A stretch of 64,000 nt of DNA from Hymenobacter arizonensis (GCF_900115775.1 NZ_FOXS01000006.1:248001-312000); one strand, 5' to 3'. Numbered from the stretch's first letter, positions 32,511 to 43,156 are shown. Numbers and translations: made by a program. Notes: generated from the letters alone by a model not told the origin.

Positions 32511-35500
32511 ATGAAAAAATCAATATTTTTGGTTTTTGCGCTTATAATGGCCCTGTTGCAGCAGGCCCAAGCGCAAGACCGAACCATTTCAGGCAAAGTG
32601 ACCGATAGGTCTACTAACCAAGGCATTCCGGGAGCTACGGTGCTAGCTAAAGGTACAACGGTAGGCACTGGCACTGATGCCGATGGTTCTTTTTCGCTGA
32701 GCGTACCTAGCACTGCAACGACTCTGATTTTTAGCTTTGTCGGCTATGCTTCGCAGGAACAAGCTATTGGTGCCTCCAATACAATCAACGTTACTCTTGT
32801 TACTGATACCAAACAGTTGAATGAGGTAGTTGTAACCGCCTTGGGAGTAGAGCGGAATCGCAATTCTCTGGCTTATTCGGCCACTCAGGTTGATGGAAGC
32901 GACATTACTGTGGCACGTAACCCAAACCCAATCAATGGTTTGTCGGGCAAAGTAGCGGGTCTGGCAATTACCCAGAGCAATACCCTAGGTGGTTCGAGCA
33001 ACGTACTTATTCGTGGCACAAAGTCACTGTTTGGCAATAACCAAGCGCTGTTTGTAATTGATGGTGTGCCCATCAGTAACCAAAACACTAACTCAGCTGG
33101 CCAGCAGCAAGGTCAATCGGGCTACGACTTCGGTAACGCTGCCGCTGACCTCAACCCCGACGACATTGCTTCTACTACAGTCCTGAAAGGTGCAGCCGCA
33201 ACCGCGCTATATGGCGAGCGAGCTTCAAATGGTGTCATTCTAATAACCACCAAGAAAGGCCGCAGAGGACTGAACGTGACGATTAACACGGGTGTAACTG
33301 CAGGCCGTATTGATAAGAGCACGTTTATAAAGTATCAAAAAGAATACGGTGGCGGATACCTTCAAGCGTTCAGAACCGCTTCTGATGGCTCGCGTGTAGT
33401 GCGCACTGGTGATGATGCGTCCTATGGTCCACGCTTCGACCCCAATTTGCAAATCAAACAATGGGATGCCTTTACCCCGGGCTCGCCTACGTTTGGCCAA
33501 GCCCGCCCATGGGTTGCTGCTGCCAATGACCCAAGCACCTTTTTTGAAACTGCCGTTTCAACCCTGAACAGTTTTTCGGTTGATGGTGGCAATGAAACCG
33601 CTACTTTCAAGCTTGGTTACATCAATGATATTCAGCGCGGTGTACTGCCTAACAGCAAGATAACTAAGGACGTAGTCAACTTTGCTGGTTCCTTAAATCT
33701 GACTCCAAAACTGACGACTAGCGCTTCGGTAAACGTGTCGCGCATCAATGGCCTGGGCCGTTATGGAACAGGCTACAGCTCCGAGAACTTGGTGTCAGGC
33801 TTTCGCCAGTGGTGGCCAACCAACGTAGACATTAAAGAGCAGGAAGCAGCCTTCCACCGGAATCGCACTAACGCTACTTGGAACTTTACCAACCCAGTAA
33901 CCAACAACCTTTCGGCTATCTACTGGAACAATCCTTATTTCACGCGCTTTGCTAACTACGAAAACGACTCGCGTTTCCGTACGTTCGGCAACGTTTCTGC
34001 TACCTACAAAGTCAGTGAGTGGTTCAACATCCTCGGCCGGGCTACGCTTGACACCTACGACGAGCAGCAGGAAGAGCGTTCTGCTGTAGGCAGCACCACG
34101 GCCAGCTACTTGCCTTACTACTCGCGCTACAACAACACGTATCGCGAAGCCAACTACGACCTGATTGGTAACTTCAAGTTTCAGTTGAGTGATGCTTTCT
34201 CGTTCGCAGGTTTGATTGGTACCAACATCAACCGGATTCGCAGCGAAAGCATCTTTGCTAATACCAACGGTGGCTTGGTAGTACCGGGCTTGTACTCGCT
34301 TAGCAACACGGTTGACCCACTCACTCCTCCTACTGAAAGACTCAGCAGAATTGGTCGTGATGGTATTTTCGCCAGCACCACCTTCGGTTTCCGCGACCGG
34401 GTATACTTGGACCTGACCGTTCGTCGGGACAAATCCACGACCTTGCCCACCGCCAACAACTCGTACGTTTACCCGTCGGCAGCACTGGGCTACGTTTTCT
34501 CCGAAGACCTGAAGGAAACAACGCCCTGGCTCTCCTATGGCAAAGTACGTGTGAACTACGCCCAAGTAGGTGCAGGTGCTGCACCGCTCAGCGTTCTTGA
34601 CACCTACAGCAAGCCGACCGCTTTCGGTTCCGTGCCACTTTTTGCCCTGAATACGATTAAGAACAACCCTGAGTTGAAGCCAGAAAAAACCCGCAGCGCG
34701 GAAGCCGGTGTCGAAGCCGCTTTCCTGGATAGCCGCGTCGGTTTTGATTTCACGATATATCAGCAGAATACAATAGACCAGATTATCCCAGTTAACATCT
34801 CGTCGGCAACGGGCTTTGCTCAGCGCTACGTTAACTCTGGTGAGGTTCGCAACCGCGGCGTCGAAATTGCGGCCTTCGTGGTGCCTGTGAAGAGCGAGAA
34901 CTTCAACTGGCGTGTAAATGCCAACTGGACCCGCAACCGCAACGTGGTGCTGTCGCTGTTTGATGATGTAGAAACCATTCGTCTGGCAAGCTACCAGGGT
35001 GGTATTTCGTCGAACGCTACCGTGGGCCAAGCTTTTGGCGCCCTCCGTGGCAGCGACTACATCTACCTGAACGGTCAGCGCGTGGTAGACCAGGAAACCG
35101 GCATCTATGCTACTACCGACGGCAACGCCATCATCGGCGACCCCAACCCCAACTGGCGCGGTGGCATCACCAATTCGGTTTCCTACAAGAATGTGTCTTT
35201 GACGTTCTTGGTTGACGTGCGCAAAGGCGGTAGCGTCTTCTCGCTCGACCGCTACTATGGCCTGTCTTCTGGCCTGCAGCCCGAAACGGCTACTTTGAAC
35301 GATTTGGGCAACCAGTCGCGTCTACCTATTGCACAGGGTGGTGGTATCATTCTGCCCGGCGTAGCTGCTGACGGCTCCCCCAACACCGTGCGCATCGAAA
35401 ACAACGGTGAAATTGCTCCTTATGGCTACGGTGGCAACCCCAATGCTGGTTTTGTGTACGACGCTAGCTTCGTGAAACTGCGTGAAGTAAACCTTAGCTA

Positions 35501-35711
35501 CTCGTTGCCAACGGCATTTACTTCCCGCATCGGGTTTGTGAAAGGCATTGACCTTTCCATCATCGGACGGAACTTGTGGATTATCCATAAGAACCTTCCC
35601 GATGCTGACCCTGAAGAAGGCCTGAGTTCGGGCAACCTGGGCCAGGGCTATCAGTCCGGTTCTTACCCAACCACCCGCACCCTTGGCGCGAACATTCGTT
35701 TCAATTTTTAA
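32511..35711 (+). CDS. SusC/RagA-type TonB-linked outer membrane protein, pair 1
   Basis: A 1066-residue TonB-dependent outer-membrane channel that would import a nutrient captured by its SusD partner. A signal peptide (about residues 1-21, ending AQA) is followed by a carboxypeptidase-regulatory-like domain (23-105). Next come the plug (about 110-235) with FVIDGVPI and the SusC hallmark NPDDIASTTVLKGAAATALYG, and then a 22-strand barrel ending in a terminal Phe (NIRFNF). The first 110 residues are nearly identical to the pair 2 SusC, while the barrels differ. susD follows 24 bp downstream. The substrate cannot be read from the sequence, and no degrading enzyme is adjacent. Confidence 0.94.
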   Translation: MKKSIFLVFALIMALLQQAQAQDRTISGKVTDRSTNQGIPGATVLAKGTTVGTGTDADGSFSLSVPSTATTLIFSFVGYASQEQAIGASNTINVTLVTDTKQLNEVVVTALGVERNRNSLAYSATQVDGSDITVARNPNPINGLSGKVAGLAITQSNTLGGSSNVLIRGTKSLFGNNQALFVIDGVPISNQNTNSAGQQQGQSGYDFGNAAADLNPDDIASTTVLKGAAATALYGERASNGVILITTKKGRRGLNVTINTGVTAGRIDKSTFIKYQKEYGGGYLQAFRTASDGSRVVRTGDDASYGPRFDPNLQIKQWDAFTPGSPTFGQARPWVAAANDPSTFFETAVSTLNSFSVDGGNETATFKLGYINDIQRGVLPNSKITKDVVNFAGSLNLTPKLTTSASVNVSRINGLGRYGTGYSSENLVSGFRQWWPTNVDIKEQEAAFHRNRTNATWNFTNPVTNNLSAIYWNNPYFTRFANYENDSRFRTFGNVSATYKVSEWFNILGRATLDTYDEQQEERSAVGSTTASYLPYYSRYNNTYREANYDLIGNFKFQLSDAFSFAGLIGTNINRIRSESIFANTNGGLVVPGLYSLSNTVDPLTPPTERLSRIGRDGIFASTTFGFRDRVYLDLTVRRDKSTTLPTANNSYVYPSAALGYVFSEDLKETTPWLSYGKVRVNYAQVGAGAAPLSVLDTYSKPTAFGSVPLFALNTIKNNPELKPEKTRSAEAGVEAAFLDSRVGFDFTIYQQNTIDQIIPVNISSATGFAQRYVNSGEVRNRGVEIAAFVVPVKSENFNWRVNANWTRNRNVVLSLFDDVETIRLASYQGGISSNATVGQAFGALRGSDYIYLNGQRVVDQETGIYATTDGNAIIGDPNPNWRGGITNSVSYKNVSLTFLVDVRKGGSVFSLDRYYGLSSGLQPETATLNDLGNQSRLPIAQGGGIILPGVAADGSPNTVRIENNGEIAPYGYGGNPNAGFVYDASFVKLREVNLSYSLPTAFTSRIGFVKGIDLSIIGRNLWIIHKNLPDADPEEGLSSGNLGQGYQSGSYPTTRTLGANIRFNF

Positions 35712-35735
35712 TCGTATCTCCTCTCCATTCATATT

Positions 35736-37163
35736 ATGAAAAGAGCCTTTTATTTGCTATCAAGCCTAATGCTCGTGTTTACCACGAGTTGCGTTGATAG
35801 TTTAGAGGAATATAATGTTGATGCCAAAAGGGCAACTGTTGTGCCGGGCGTCACGTTGGTAACCACTGCTGAGCGCGCCATTGCTCGCACCGTCACCAGC
35901 ACCAACGTAAACCTGAACCCGTTCCGCTTTTATGTCCAATACTGGACTGAAACGACTTATACGGATGAGACGAATTACGACATTCAGACCCGGCAGATAA
36001 ACAATGCCTTCTGGAACGCTCTATATCTAAACTCATTGGGCAACTTGAACGAAGCCAGAAGGGTAATTACCAGCGAAGCAACTGCTGATAAGGTTAAAGC
36101 TAATCAATTGGCTTGTGTTGAGATTCTCTCCGTTTATACCTGGAAGACCCTCGTTGACACCTACGGCAACGTCCCGTACACGGAGGCGCTTGATTTCACC
36201 AAGCCACAGCCTGCTTATGATGATGCTAAGACCATTTATGCTTCGCTTTTCACCCGTCTGGATGCCGCTTTAGCTTCCCTCGACCCAACAGCTGCCGGCT
36301 TGGGCTCGGCAGATGTAATTTACAGAGGCGACATCGCTAAGTGGAGAAAGTTTGGCAACTCGCTGAAGCTACGCATGGCCCTAACCATTGCCGACGACGA
36401 TGTTGCAAAGGCAAGAACTGCGGCCGTTCAGGCGGCTCCTGGGGTGTTCACATCGAATGCAGATAACGCTGAATTCGCTTTCCTTTCGTCGGTTCCGAAC
36501 ACCAACCCCCTGTATGAGGACTTGGTGAACAGCGGCCGTCAAGACTTCGTTGGCGCCAGCCCGTTCATTGATGTTCTGAACACCCTGCAAGACCCCCGCC
36601 GCTCGTATTACTTCAAGGAAGCCGCTCCAGGCCGATTTATCGGTGGCGTTTACGGTGCCCTGAACGACTATGATGATTTCTCTGCTCCCGGCGCAGCGTT
36701 GGAAGACCCCACCCTGCCCGGTGTGCTGCTCTCTTACTCTGAAGTAGAGTTCCTGTTGGCCGAATCGGTAGAGCGCGGTTTCGCTGTGGGTGGCACTGCT
36801 GCTTCCCACTACAATGCTGCTGTAACGGCTTCGATTCTGCATGCTGGCGGCACCCAAGCCGCTGCTGCTACTTACTTGGCCCGCCCTACTGTTGCGTACG
36901 CAACTGCTACCGGCACTTACAAGCAGAAAATTGGCGTGCAAAAGTGGATTGCTCTGTACGACCAGCCCGTAGTAGCTTGGACGGAGTGGCGTCGTTTGGA
37001 TTCACCAAGCTTAGTAAAACCAGCCAACGCTCTGAGTGATATTCCTAAGCGTTTCACTTACCCAACGCCAGAGCTCAATCAAAACGGTGCCAATGCGAAA
37101 TCAGCAGGTTCTGCTATTGGCGGTGATGTTGTAACTACTAAAATATTCTGGGATAAGTTCTAG
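35736..37163 (+). CDS. SusD/RagB-family outer membrane lipoprotein, pair 1
   Basis: The surface lipoprotein lid of the SusC channel, which captures the ligand. The 475-residue protein has a lipoprotein signal ending TTSC with Cys19. It has TPR-like helical segments typical of the SusD-like type (LTVETTAERAIART and YGNVPYTEALDFTKPQPAYDDAKTIY, which splits into two helices). The conserved GNVPYTEA, RGDIAKWRKFGNSLKLRMAL and QKWIALYDQPVVAWTEWRRL stretches are present. It resembles the SusD-like_2 type more than canonical SusD. A strong terminator follows 24 bp after the stop, so susC1-susD1 is a two-gene operon. Confidence 0.9.
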   Translation: MKRAFYLLSSLMLVFTTSCVDSLEEYNVDAKRATVVPGVTLVTTAERAIARTVTSTNVNLNPFRFYVQYWTETTYTDETNYDIQTRQINNAFWNALYLNSLGNLNEARRVITSEATADKVKANQLACVEILSVYTWKTLVDTYGNVPYTEALDFTKPQPAYDDAKTIYASLFTRLDAALASLDPTAAGLGSADVIYRGDIAKWRKFGNSLKLRMALTIADDDVAKARTAAVQAAPGVFTSNADNAEFAFLSSVPNTNPLYEDLVNSGRQDFVGASPFIDVLNTLQDPRRSYYFKEAAPGRFIGGVYGALNDYDDFSAPGAALEDPTLPGVLLSYSEVEFLLAESVERGFAVGGTAASHYNAAVTASILHAGGTQAAAATYLARPTVAYATATGTYKQKIGVQKWIALYDQPVVAWTEWRRLDSPSLVKPANALSDIPKRFTYPTPELNQNGANAKSAGSAIGGDVVTTKIFWDKF

Positions 37164-37186
37164 AACTATATCTTAACCTTAATTGG

Positions 37187-37218
37187 AAAAGGGCTGCTAT
37201 TAATAGCAGCCCTTTTTT
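37187..37218 (+). terminator. Intrinsic terminator after SusCD pair 1
   Basis: A nearly fully symmetric hairpin, AAAAGGGCTGCTATT pairing with AATAGCAGCCCTTTT, is followed by more T. It ends the first susCD operon. Confidence 0.88.
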
Positions 37219-37612
37219 GTATTATACCTTGTGATGCTGAACACTACATGCTGTAACGGACTGACTGTATAGTCCTGGTATGAGAATCTATTGCGGTGTC
37301 CCTTTCAAAACTAAACTGACAGAAAAATCATGTAAGTGCAATTGCTGGATTGCAATAAACGAACGAGGTTCATCTAAACTACCTAACGATGACTTATCAA
37401 ATATGCTCGCAACTAAGTAATACAATAAATTTTCGTAGATTATTATAGGGATGGTCAATGAATCCAAGTGTGGAATATTGAACCCAATTTTAATTTCTAA
37501 CTACGTCCCAGCGCTAGTATGAAACATTACAACAATATAGCTAAGCTACAAATGAATAGCAATAGTTTTATCTTACTCAGTATGCAATCACAACATGCTT
37601 TGAAATGGTAAG
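37219..37612. other. AT-rich non-coding spacer between SusCD pairs 1 and 2
   Basis: About 390 bp with markedly lower GC than the flanking housekeeping genes, no credible reading frame and no clear repeat or hairpin. A small gene or RNA here would have to lack the signals I can see. The promoter of pair 2 follows directly. Confidence 0.4.
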
Positions 37613-37646
37613 TTGCAAGCTACAAGACATTTTTATGCTATACTTG
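37613..37646 (+). promoter_or_regulatory. Promoter of the second susC gene
   Basis: TTG at 37613-37615 and TATACTTG at 37639-37646 are separated by 23 bp. The block CATTTTTATGCTATACTTGC is identical to that upstream of pair 1, and the leader shares further words (CACACTCACCAA). Transcription would start near 37652. Confidence 0.65.
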
Positions 37647-37707
37647 CTGATGATAATCAGTTTTTAATTCCTCACCCTTTTCCCCACACTCACCAAACTT
37701 TTTACCT

Positions 37708-40700
37708 ATGAAAAAATCATTATTTATGGTTTTTGCGCTTTTTGTGGCCCTGTTGCAGCAGGCACAAGCGCAAGACCGTACCATCTCGGGTAAGGTGACC
37801 GATAGGTCCACAAACCAAGGATTGCCGGGGGTTACGGTGCTGGCCAAAGGCACTACTGTTGGCACCAGCACAAATGCTGATGGCGGTTTCTCTTTGTCCG
37901 TCCCCAGCGGCGCTACTACTCTGGTGTTCAGCTTTGTTGGCTACGCTACACAAGAGCAGCAAATAGGCAGTTCTAACACCATTGACATTACTTTGGCTAC
38001 GGATGCTAAGCAATTGAGCGAAGTAGTGGTAACGGCACTAGGTCTTACGGCCAACCGAGATGAGTTGGGCACGGCTCAAGCCACGGTACAAGGGCAGGCA
38101 CTGGTGCGTTCAGGTGAAACCAACGTTATCACGGCCTTGTCAGGCAAAACGCCAGGCGTGCTTATCACTCGTACTTCGGGTGACCCAGGTGCTAGCGCTA
38201 ACATTCAAATCCGGGGCGCCAGCACCATCACCGGCAACCTACAGCCGCTGATTGTAGTGGACGGTATTCCTGTCTTCAACTCATCGGTAGGAGATGAAGG
38301 CATCTTGGTGAGCAACGGTGGTGCCGGCTCCAACCAAGTTGCTGGGGTAGTACAGCAGTCGCGCTTGGGTGACATTAACCCCGACGATATTGCGAGCATG
38401 GAGGTCCTTAAAGGGGCTGCTGCTAGTGCTGTGTGGGGTACGCGTGCTGCCAACGGCGTGATTGTAATTACTACTAAGAAAGGCCGTAACAATAGCGCTG
38501 GTAGACTTAACTTGAGCTACCGCACCAGCTACGGCATCGACCAGATTAACCGGGTACCAGGCTTGCAGCGCTCCTTCGGCCAAGGCATTAACGGCCTTTT
38601 CAACACAACCACGGGTAACTCCTGGGGCGATAAAATTGCCGACCGTACCGGTGGCCCTGACACCGAAATCACTGACCCATCGGCTCCTGGCTACAACGGT
38701 TTCATAACATTTGCTGACGGTACACGTCGGTATGCCTTAGCGAATGGTACAGCTGCTAACCCTCACGGTGGCAAAAACAGCCGCGACACATATGACCAAG
38801 CCCGTACTCCTTTTACTACTGGGTCTACCTGGGATAATATTGCTACTCTTAGTGGTGGCGATGACCGTGGCAACTTCTACGTGAGCTTGGGCAACACCTA
38901 CCAGAGAGGCATTGCTCGCTTTAACTCCGATTATGACCGCACTACGGCTCGTGTAAACGTTGACCGCCAACTCAGCGACAAACTCCGCGCATCGGTCAAC
39001 ACATCCTATATCCGCACCCGTTCGAACCGTGCTCAACAGGGCTCCAACACCAGTGGCATTTACCTCGGCGGTTTGCGTACATCCCCGGACTTCGACAACA
39101 GCCGCTTTGTGGGTGATTACACCGACCGCAATGGGAACGTCTTCCTTGACCGTCAGGTGGGCTACCGTAATAAAATTGGAGCTGTTTCGGCCGACGGTAT
39201 CACCCGCACGGTATACGACAACCCTCTCTGGACCCTGGACCGCGTGCAAAACACCAGCCGTGTGAACCGTTTTCTGGGTGCGCTGGAACTGACTTACGAC
39301 ATTACTCCATGGCTGAACATACTAAACCGCACTGGGGTTGACACCTACGCTGACAATCGTCGGGCTTATTTCCCTGTGGGCGCTGCTGCTGCAATTCAAG
39401 GGTCGCTTACGGAGGAAGTTATCCAAGAAACCCAAGTAAACAATGACCTGATTTTGCGAGCTAACCGCAGCTTGAGCGAAAACATAACCATAACAGGTCT
39501 CATTGGCTATAACCTTAATGGCCGTCGCAGTTCTCAGGTAGGCGCTACCGCTACACAGTTTATCAATCCCTTCTCTCCGCCTCAGCTCAGCAACACGCCT
39601 GCTTCCAGCCGCTCGCCCTTCAACTTGGTGGTAGAGCAGCGCACGGCCGCTCTTTACGGCCAAGTAGACCTAGGTCTCTTCAACCAGTTGTTCCTCAGCG
39701 GCACGGTTCGGGGCGAACAAGCTTCGACTTTTGGTAACGAGGCAAACAGCACCTTCATCTACCCTGCTGCCTCGGCCGCGTGGCAGTTCACCAAGCTCGG
39801 TGCTTTGGCAGAGAATCGCATTCTGAGCTTTGGTAAAGCACGGGCTTCGTTCGGCACAGTGGGTGTCCAGCCCACGCCTTACCTGACCCGCACATACTAC
39901 ACCGGCGCCAGCAGCGCCATTATTGGTGATGGTTGGGGCACTGCCATTGACGCTGCCAACTATGGCGGCGGTTTCGTACGCTCCACTACCCAAGGCAATG
40001 CCACACTTAAGCCTGAGCGCAAAACTGAAATTGAAGGTGGGTTGGACCTCCGCTTCTTCAGCGACCGGGTTGGCTTGACGGTAACTGGCTATGCTAACAA
40101 AACAGTCGATGCCATTCTGTCCGTGCCAGTAGCCGCTTCCACGGGCTTCCAGAGCACTAACGGCAACGTGGCTTCTATTCAGAACCGCGGCTTTGAGTTG
40201 AGCTTGGACGGCGACGTCATCAAAACTGGTGGTTTCACCTGGAACGTTGCAACCAACTTCTCGCTGAACCGCAACAAAGTACTCGAATTGGCTGGTGCCG
40301 AATCAATCTTCCTTACTGGCTTCACGGGCACGTCGTCGCGTGCAGTGCAGGGCCAGCAGTTGGGCGCCCTATGGGGCACCGAGTTCGGCCGCAACGAATC
40401 GGGCGGGTATATTCTGGACGCCAATGGCTTCCCAGTCTTGGCCGACGGTGGTACCGAACGTGTGATTGGCGACCCGAACCCAAAGTGGCGCGGTGGCCTG
40501 AACAACACGTTCAGCTTCAAAGGTCTCTCGCTAAACGTCTTGGTTGACCACGTTAACAGCTTCGACGTCTGGAACGGCACCAAAGGTGCCCTCTACTTCT
40601 TTGGTACCTCAGATGAACTGGAGCAGGAAACAACAGTATCGGCCGATGTTGCTGCAAACTTGCTTCGCTACAATGGCACCACAGTTGCCTCAGCCTACCC

Positions 40701-41085
40701 ATTGGTTAATGGGAATTATACCTTCCGTGGCACTGTTGGCAACTTTGGTGGCAACAACGTGGCACTCGATGAGCAGTGGTACCGTGCTGGCTTAGGCAAT
40801 GGTTTCTCTGGCGGCCCAGCAAAGCCTTTTATCGAGAATGTTAGCTATACCCGCTTGCGCGAAGTGTCTCTGAACTACAGCATCACGCAAGACTGGTTGC
40901 GCAACGCTACCAAGCTAGCTGCCATTGACGTGTCGGTGACCGGCCGGAACCTTTACCTCTGGACGAATTACACTGGTGTTGACCCCGAGACTAACCTGAC
41001 TGGTGTTTCGAATGGCCGCGGCCTCGATTATTTCAATAACCCGAGCACTCGCTCGGTGATTTTCTCCATTAAGTTCACCTACTAG
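37708..41085 (+). CDS. SusC/RagA-type TonB-linked outer membrane protein, pair 2
   Basis: A 1125-residue TonB-dependent channel. It has a signal peptide ending AQA, a carboxypeptidase-regulatory-like domain (23-105), a plug with IVVDGIPV and NPDDIASMEVLKGAAASAVWG, and a barrel ending FSIKFTY. The N-terminal domain differs from that of pair 1 at only a few positions, whereas the plug and barrel have diverged strongly and an insertion of about 60 residues is present. This points to duplication followed by change in the substrate-binding part. susD2 follows 20 bp downstream. Substrate unknown. Confidence 0.94.
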   Translation: MKKSLFMVFALFVALLQQAQAQDRTISGKVTDRSTNQGLPGVTVLAKGTTVGTSTNADGGFSLSVPSGATTLVFSFVGYATQEQQIGSSNTIDITLATDAKQLSEVVVTALGLTANRDELGTAQATVQGQALVRSGETNVITALSGKTPGVLITRTSGDPGASANIQIRGASTITGNLQPLIVVDGIPVFNSSVGDEGILVSNGGAGSNQVAGVVQQSRLGDINPDDIASMEVLKGAAASAVWGTRAANGVIVITTKKGRNNSAGRLNLSYRTSYGIDQINRVPGLQRSFGQGINGLFNTTTGNSWGDKIADRTGGPDTEITDPSAPGYNGFITFADGTRRYALANGTAANPHGGKNSRDTYDQARTPFTTGSTWDNIATLSGGDDRGNFYVSLGNTYQRGIARFNSDYDRTTARVNVDRQLSDKLRASVNTSYIRTRSNRAQQGSNTSGIYLGGLRTSPDFDNSRFVGDYTDRNGNVFLDRQVGYRNKIGAVSADGITRTVYDNPLWTLDRVQNTSRVNRFLGALELTYDITPWLNILNRTGVDTYADNRRAYFPVGAAAAIQGSLTEEVIQETQVNNDLILRANRSLSENITITGLIGYNLNGRRSSQVGATATQFINPFSPPQLSNTPASSRSPFNLVVEQRTAALYGQVDLGLFNQLFLSGTVRGEQASTFGNEANSTFIYPAASAAWQFTKLGALAENRILSFGKARASFGTVGVQPTPYLTRTYYTGASSAIIGDGWGTAIDAANYGGGFVRSTTQGNATLKPERKTEIEGGLDLRFFSDRVGLTVTGYANKTVDAILSVPVAASTGFQSTNGNVASIQNRGFELSLDGDVIKTGGFTWNVATNFSLNRNKVLELAGAESIFLTGFTGTSSRAVQGQQLGALWGTEFGRNESGGYILDANGFPVLADGGTERVIGDPNPKWRGGLNNTFSFKGLSLNVLVDHVNSFDVWNGTKGALYFFGTSDELEQETTVSADVAANLLRYNGTTVASAYPLVNGNYTFRGTVGNFGGNNVALDEQWYRAGLGNGFSGGPAKPFIENVSYTRLREVSLNYSITQDWLRNATKLAAIDVSVTGRNLYLWTNYTGVDPETNLTGVSNGRGLDYFNNPSTRSVIFSIKFTY

Positions 41086-41105
41086 TCTTTAGGGGAATCC
41101 TCACC

Positions 41106-42506
41106 ATGAAAAATATCAAACAATTCGTGCTGTTGGCTGCTATGGGCTTGGCTCTAGGCAGCTGTAATAAGCTCATTGAAGGAGCCGACATCAATCCCAA
41201 TGCGCCGCAAGACGCCCCCGCTGACCAGCAGCTTACAGCCGCCGAACTCAGCATGGGCTTTTTTATGAGCGGCGAAATGCCGCGCCAAGCTGGGATTTGG
41301 AGTGGCATGTTTACTGGTGCCGACCGTCAATACACCGGTCTTAACCTGTACAATACTGCTGCTGGCGATTACGACAATGCTTGGGGTACTGCTTACGCTA
41401 CCACGTTGGCTCAGGCCCGCATTGTAGAGGAAAAAGCGCAAGCCGTAAACAACCGTGCATTATTGGGCGTGGCCCAAGTAATAGAAGCACAAATAGTGGG
41501 TCAGATTACTGCTTTATGGGGTGATGTACCTTATTCGGAAGCGCTGCGTCCTAACGCTCCAGGCAAGTTTGACGCCCAGGCCGATGTGTACGCCGCTACC
41601 CAAACCTTGCTTGACCAAGCTATTACAAACCTGCCCTTGAACGGTGTTTATACCCGCAGCCGTGACATTTTTTACCAAGGCTCGGTAGCGAAATGGACAG
41701 CGGCTGCTCACTCGCTCAAAGCGCGTCACTACCTGCATGTGAAAAACTATGCTCAGGCAGCTGCACAAGCGCGCTTGGGTATTTCCAGCAGCGTAGATGA
41801 TATGATAATGCCTTATGCAGGTACAGCCATCAGCGGTGACGTGAATCCGTACTATGACTTCATCGACGTTAACCGTCCTGGTTATATTTCGGCTCAAGGC
41901 TCATACGCACTTACTCTGCTGAATTCTCGCACAAATGCCAAGAATCTCGAAACGGCCCGTCGTGACTTTTTCTATACTGAGGACGGCGACTACTATCCGT
42001 TCGACCTGAACTACTTGGATGGCGCCTTTGCTGCAGATGCTGACGCTCCATTGCTCACTTACGTGGAAACGCAGGCCATTCTGGCCGAGGCGTTGGCTCG
42101 TCCTACTTCACAGGGTGGTCTTAACGACCTGAATGGGGCGTTGACTGCGCTCAACAACATCCGCGCAGTGAATAGAACTAAGTACGCAGGTGCGGGCGCT
42201 CGCTATACGGCCTATACGCTAGCTGACTTCGCCACTGGTGGATTGATGAACACTGTGGCCGGCCAGTCTCAGCAGCAAGCTTTGCTGAAAGAAATTCTTA
42301 CCGAGAAGTATCTGAGCCTGATTGGTCAGCTAGAGCCTTTCCATGACTTGCGCCGTACCAATAATGAGATTGGTGTGCCAAGAACGAACTCAACTGCCCC
42401 CAGCTTACCACAGCGCTTGCTCTATCCACAGAGTGAGGTGAATGCCAACCCGAATGTACCAAATCCAATTCCAGGTGTGTTCGATAAAACCCCTGTGAAT
42501 CGCTAG
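41106..42506 (+). CDS. SusD/RagB-family outer membrane lipoprotein, pair 2
   Basis: A 466-residue lipoprotein with the lipobox LGSC (Cys20) and the SusD-like_2 pattern: IVGQITALWGDVPYSEALRP, which splits at WGDVPYSEA, then DIFYQGSVAKWTAAAHSLKARHYLH-type sequence and LKEILTEKYLSLIGQLEPFHDLRR. It would cap the SusC channel of pair 2. It is more similar in type to the SusD of pair 1 than to that of pair 3, matching the relationship of their channels. A terminator follows 34 bp after the stop. Confidence 0.9.
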   Translation: MKNIKQFVLLAAMGLALGSCNKLIEGADINPNAPQDAPADQQLTAAELSMGFFMSGEMPRQAGIWSGMFTGADRQYTGLNLYNTAAGDYDNAWGTAYATTLAQARIVEEKAQAVNNRALLGVAQVIEAQIVGQITALWGDVPYSEALRPNAPGKFDAQADVYAATQTLLDQAITNLPLNGVYTRSRDIFYQGSVAKWTAAAHSLKARHYLHVKNYAQAAAQARLGISSSVDDMIMPYAGTAISGDVNPYYDFIDVNRPGYISAQGSYALTLLNSRTNAKNLETARRDFFYTEDGDYYPFDLNYLDGAFAADADAPLLTYVETQAILAEALARPTSQGGLNDLNGALTALNNIRAVNRTKYAGAGARYTAYTLADFATGGLMNTVAGQSQQQALLKEILTEKYLSLIGQLEPFHDLRRTNNEIGVPRTNSTAPSLPQRLLYPQSEVNANPNVPNPIPGVFDKTPVNR

Positions 42507-42540
42507 GCTGCTCGCTTTACTAGCTTAGCTATTCTTATAT

Positions 42541-42574
42541 AAAAAACCTGGTCCGATTTGGACCAGGTTTTTTT
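42541..42574 (+). terminator. Intrinsic terminator after SusCD pair 2
   Basis: AAAAAACCTGGTCC pairs with GGACCAGGTTTTTT around a 5-nt loop, followed by a further T. It ends the second susCD operon. Confidence 0.9.
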
Positions 42575-43102
42575 GTTTATTTTAATTGAGTAGGCAGCAC
42601 GTCATGCATCAATCAGCTCCCATGGCGAACAAGTCGAGTACCACACGGCGAGAATCCTATATTAGGTAGAAATAAGTAACTATAATATTATCCTATTTAA
42701 TGAAGCTCTACCTGAATAATCATTTGGGATACTGTTGACAAGTAGTATCGTCCGGGCCAGCTCCAAATACCATTTATTGGGCACCCAAAATTTGTTATTG
42801 CCGTCGCAGCTTGTTTAGAGCACTTTGCAGTGATGCGAGCAGCATGGTATAGAAGCGAAGTCGAAGCATAGGGTTGTAAAAATTGGTGCCTCAATTGGGT
42901 TAAAAATAATAAAGGCAGGGCTCAACATATCAGTTAAGAGGAGCAAATGTGCTTTCAGTTCGACCATTTTAGCCCTCATACAACTTCAAAATGCTAGGGT
43001 ATCCGACTACTTAATTAGTCAAAAAAGCTCTATTTTTTAAAGTTAACGCCGCCTCTCCGAATGCACTTTATATCATCATCTTGATGAATTCTCGCTCCTG
43101 TT
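42575..43102. other. AT-rich non-coding spacer left of the IS element
   Basis: About 530 bp of AT-rich DNA with no supported reading frame. Its last three bases (GTT, 43100-43102) are the left target-site duplicate of the IS element. I see no promoter pointing into the spacer and no repeat. Confidence 0.4.
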
Positions 43103-43156
43103 TGTAGTACTCCTTATAAAGTTGGACAGTTTGTGGCGGCTATCTTAGTCAACATC

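Noticed and set aside
33795..35030. 411-codon minus-strand frame inside the first susC gene
   Set aside because: Antisense to a well-supported SusC barrel; no recognisable domain of its own.
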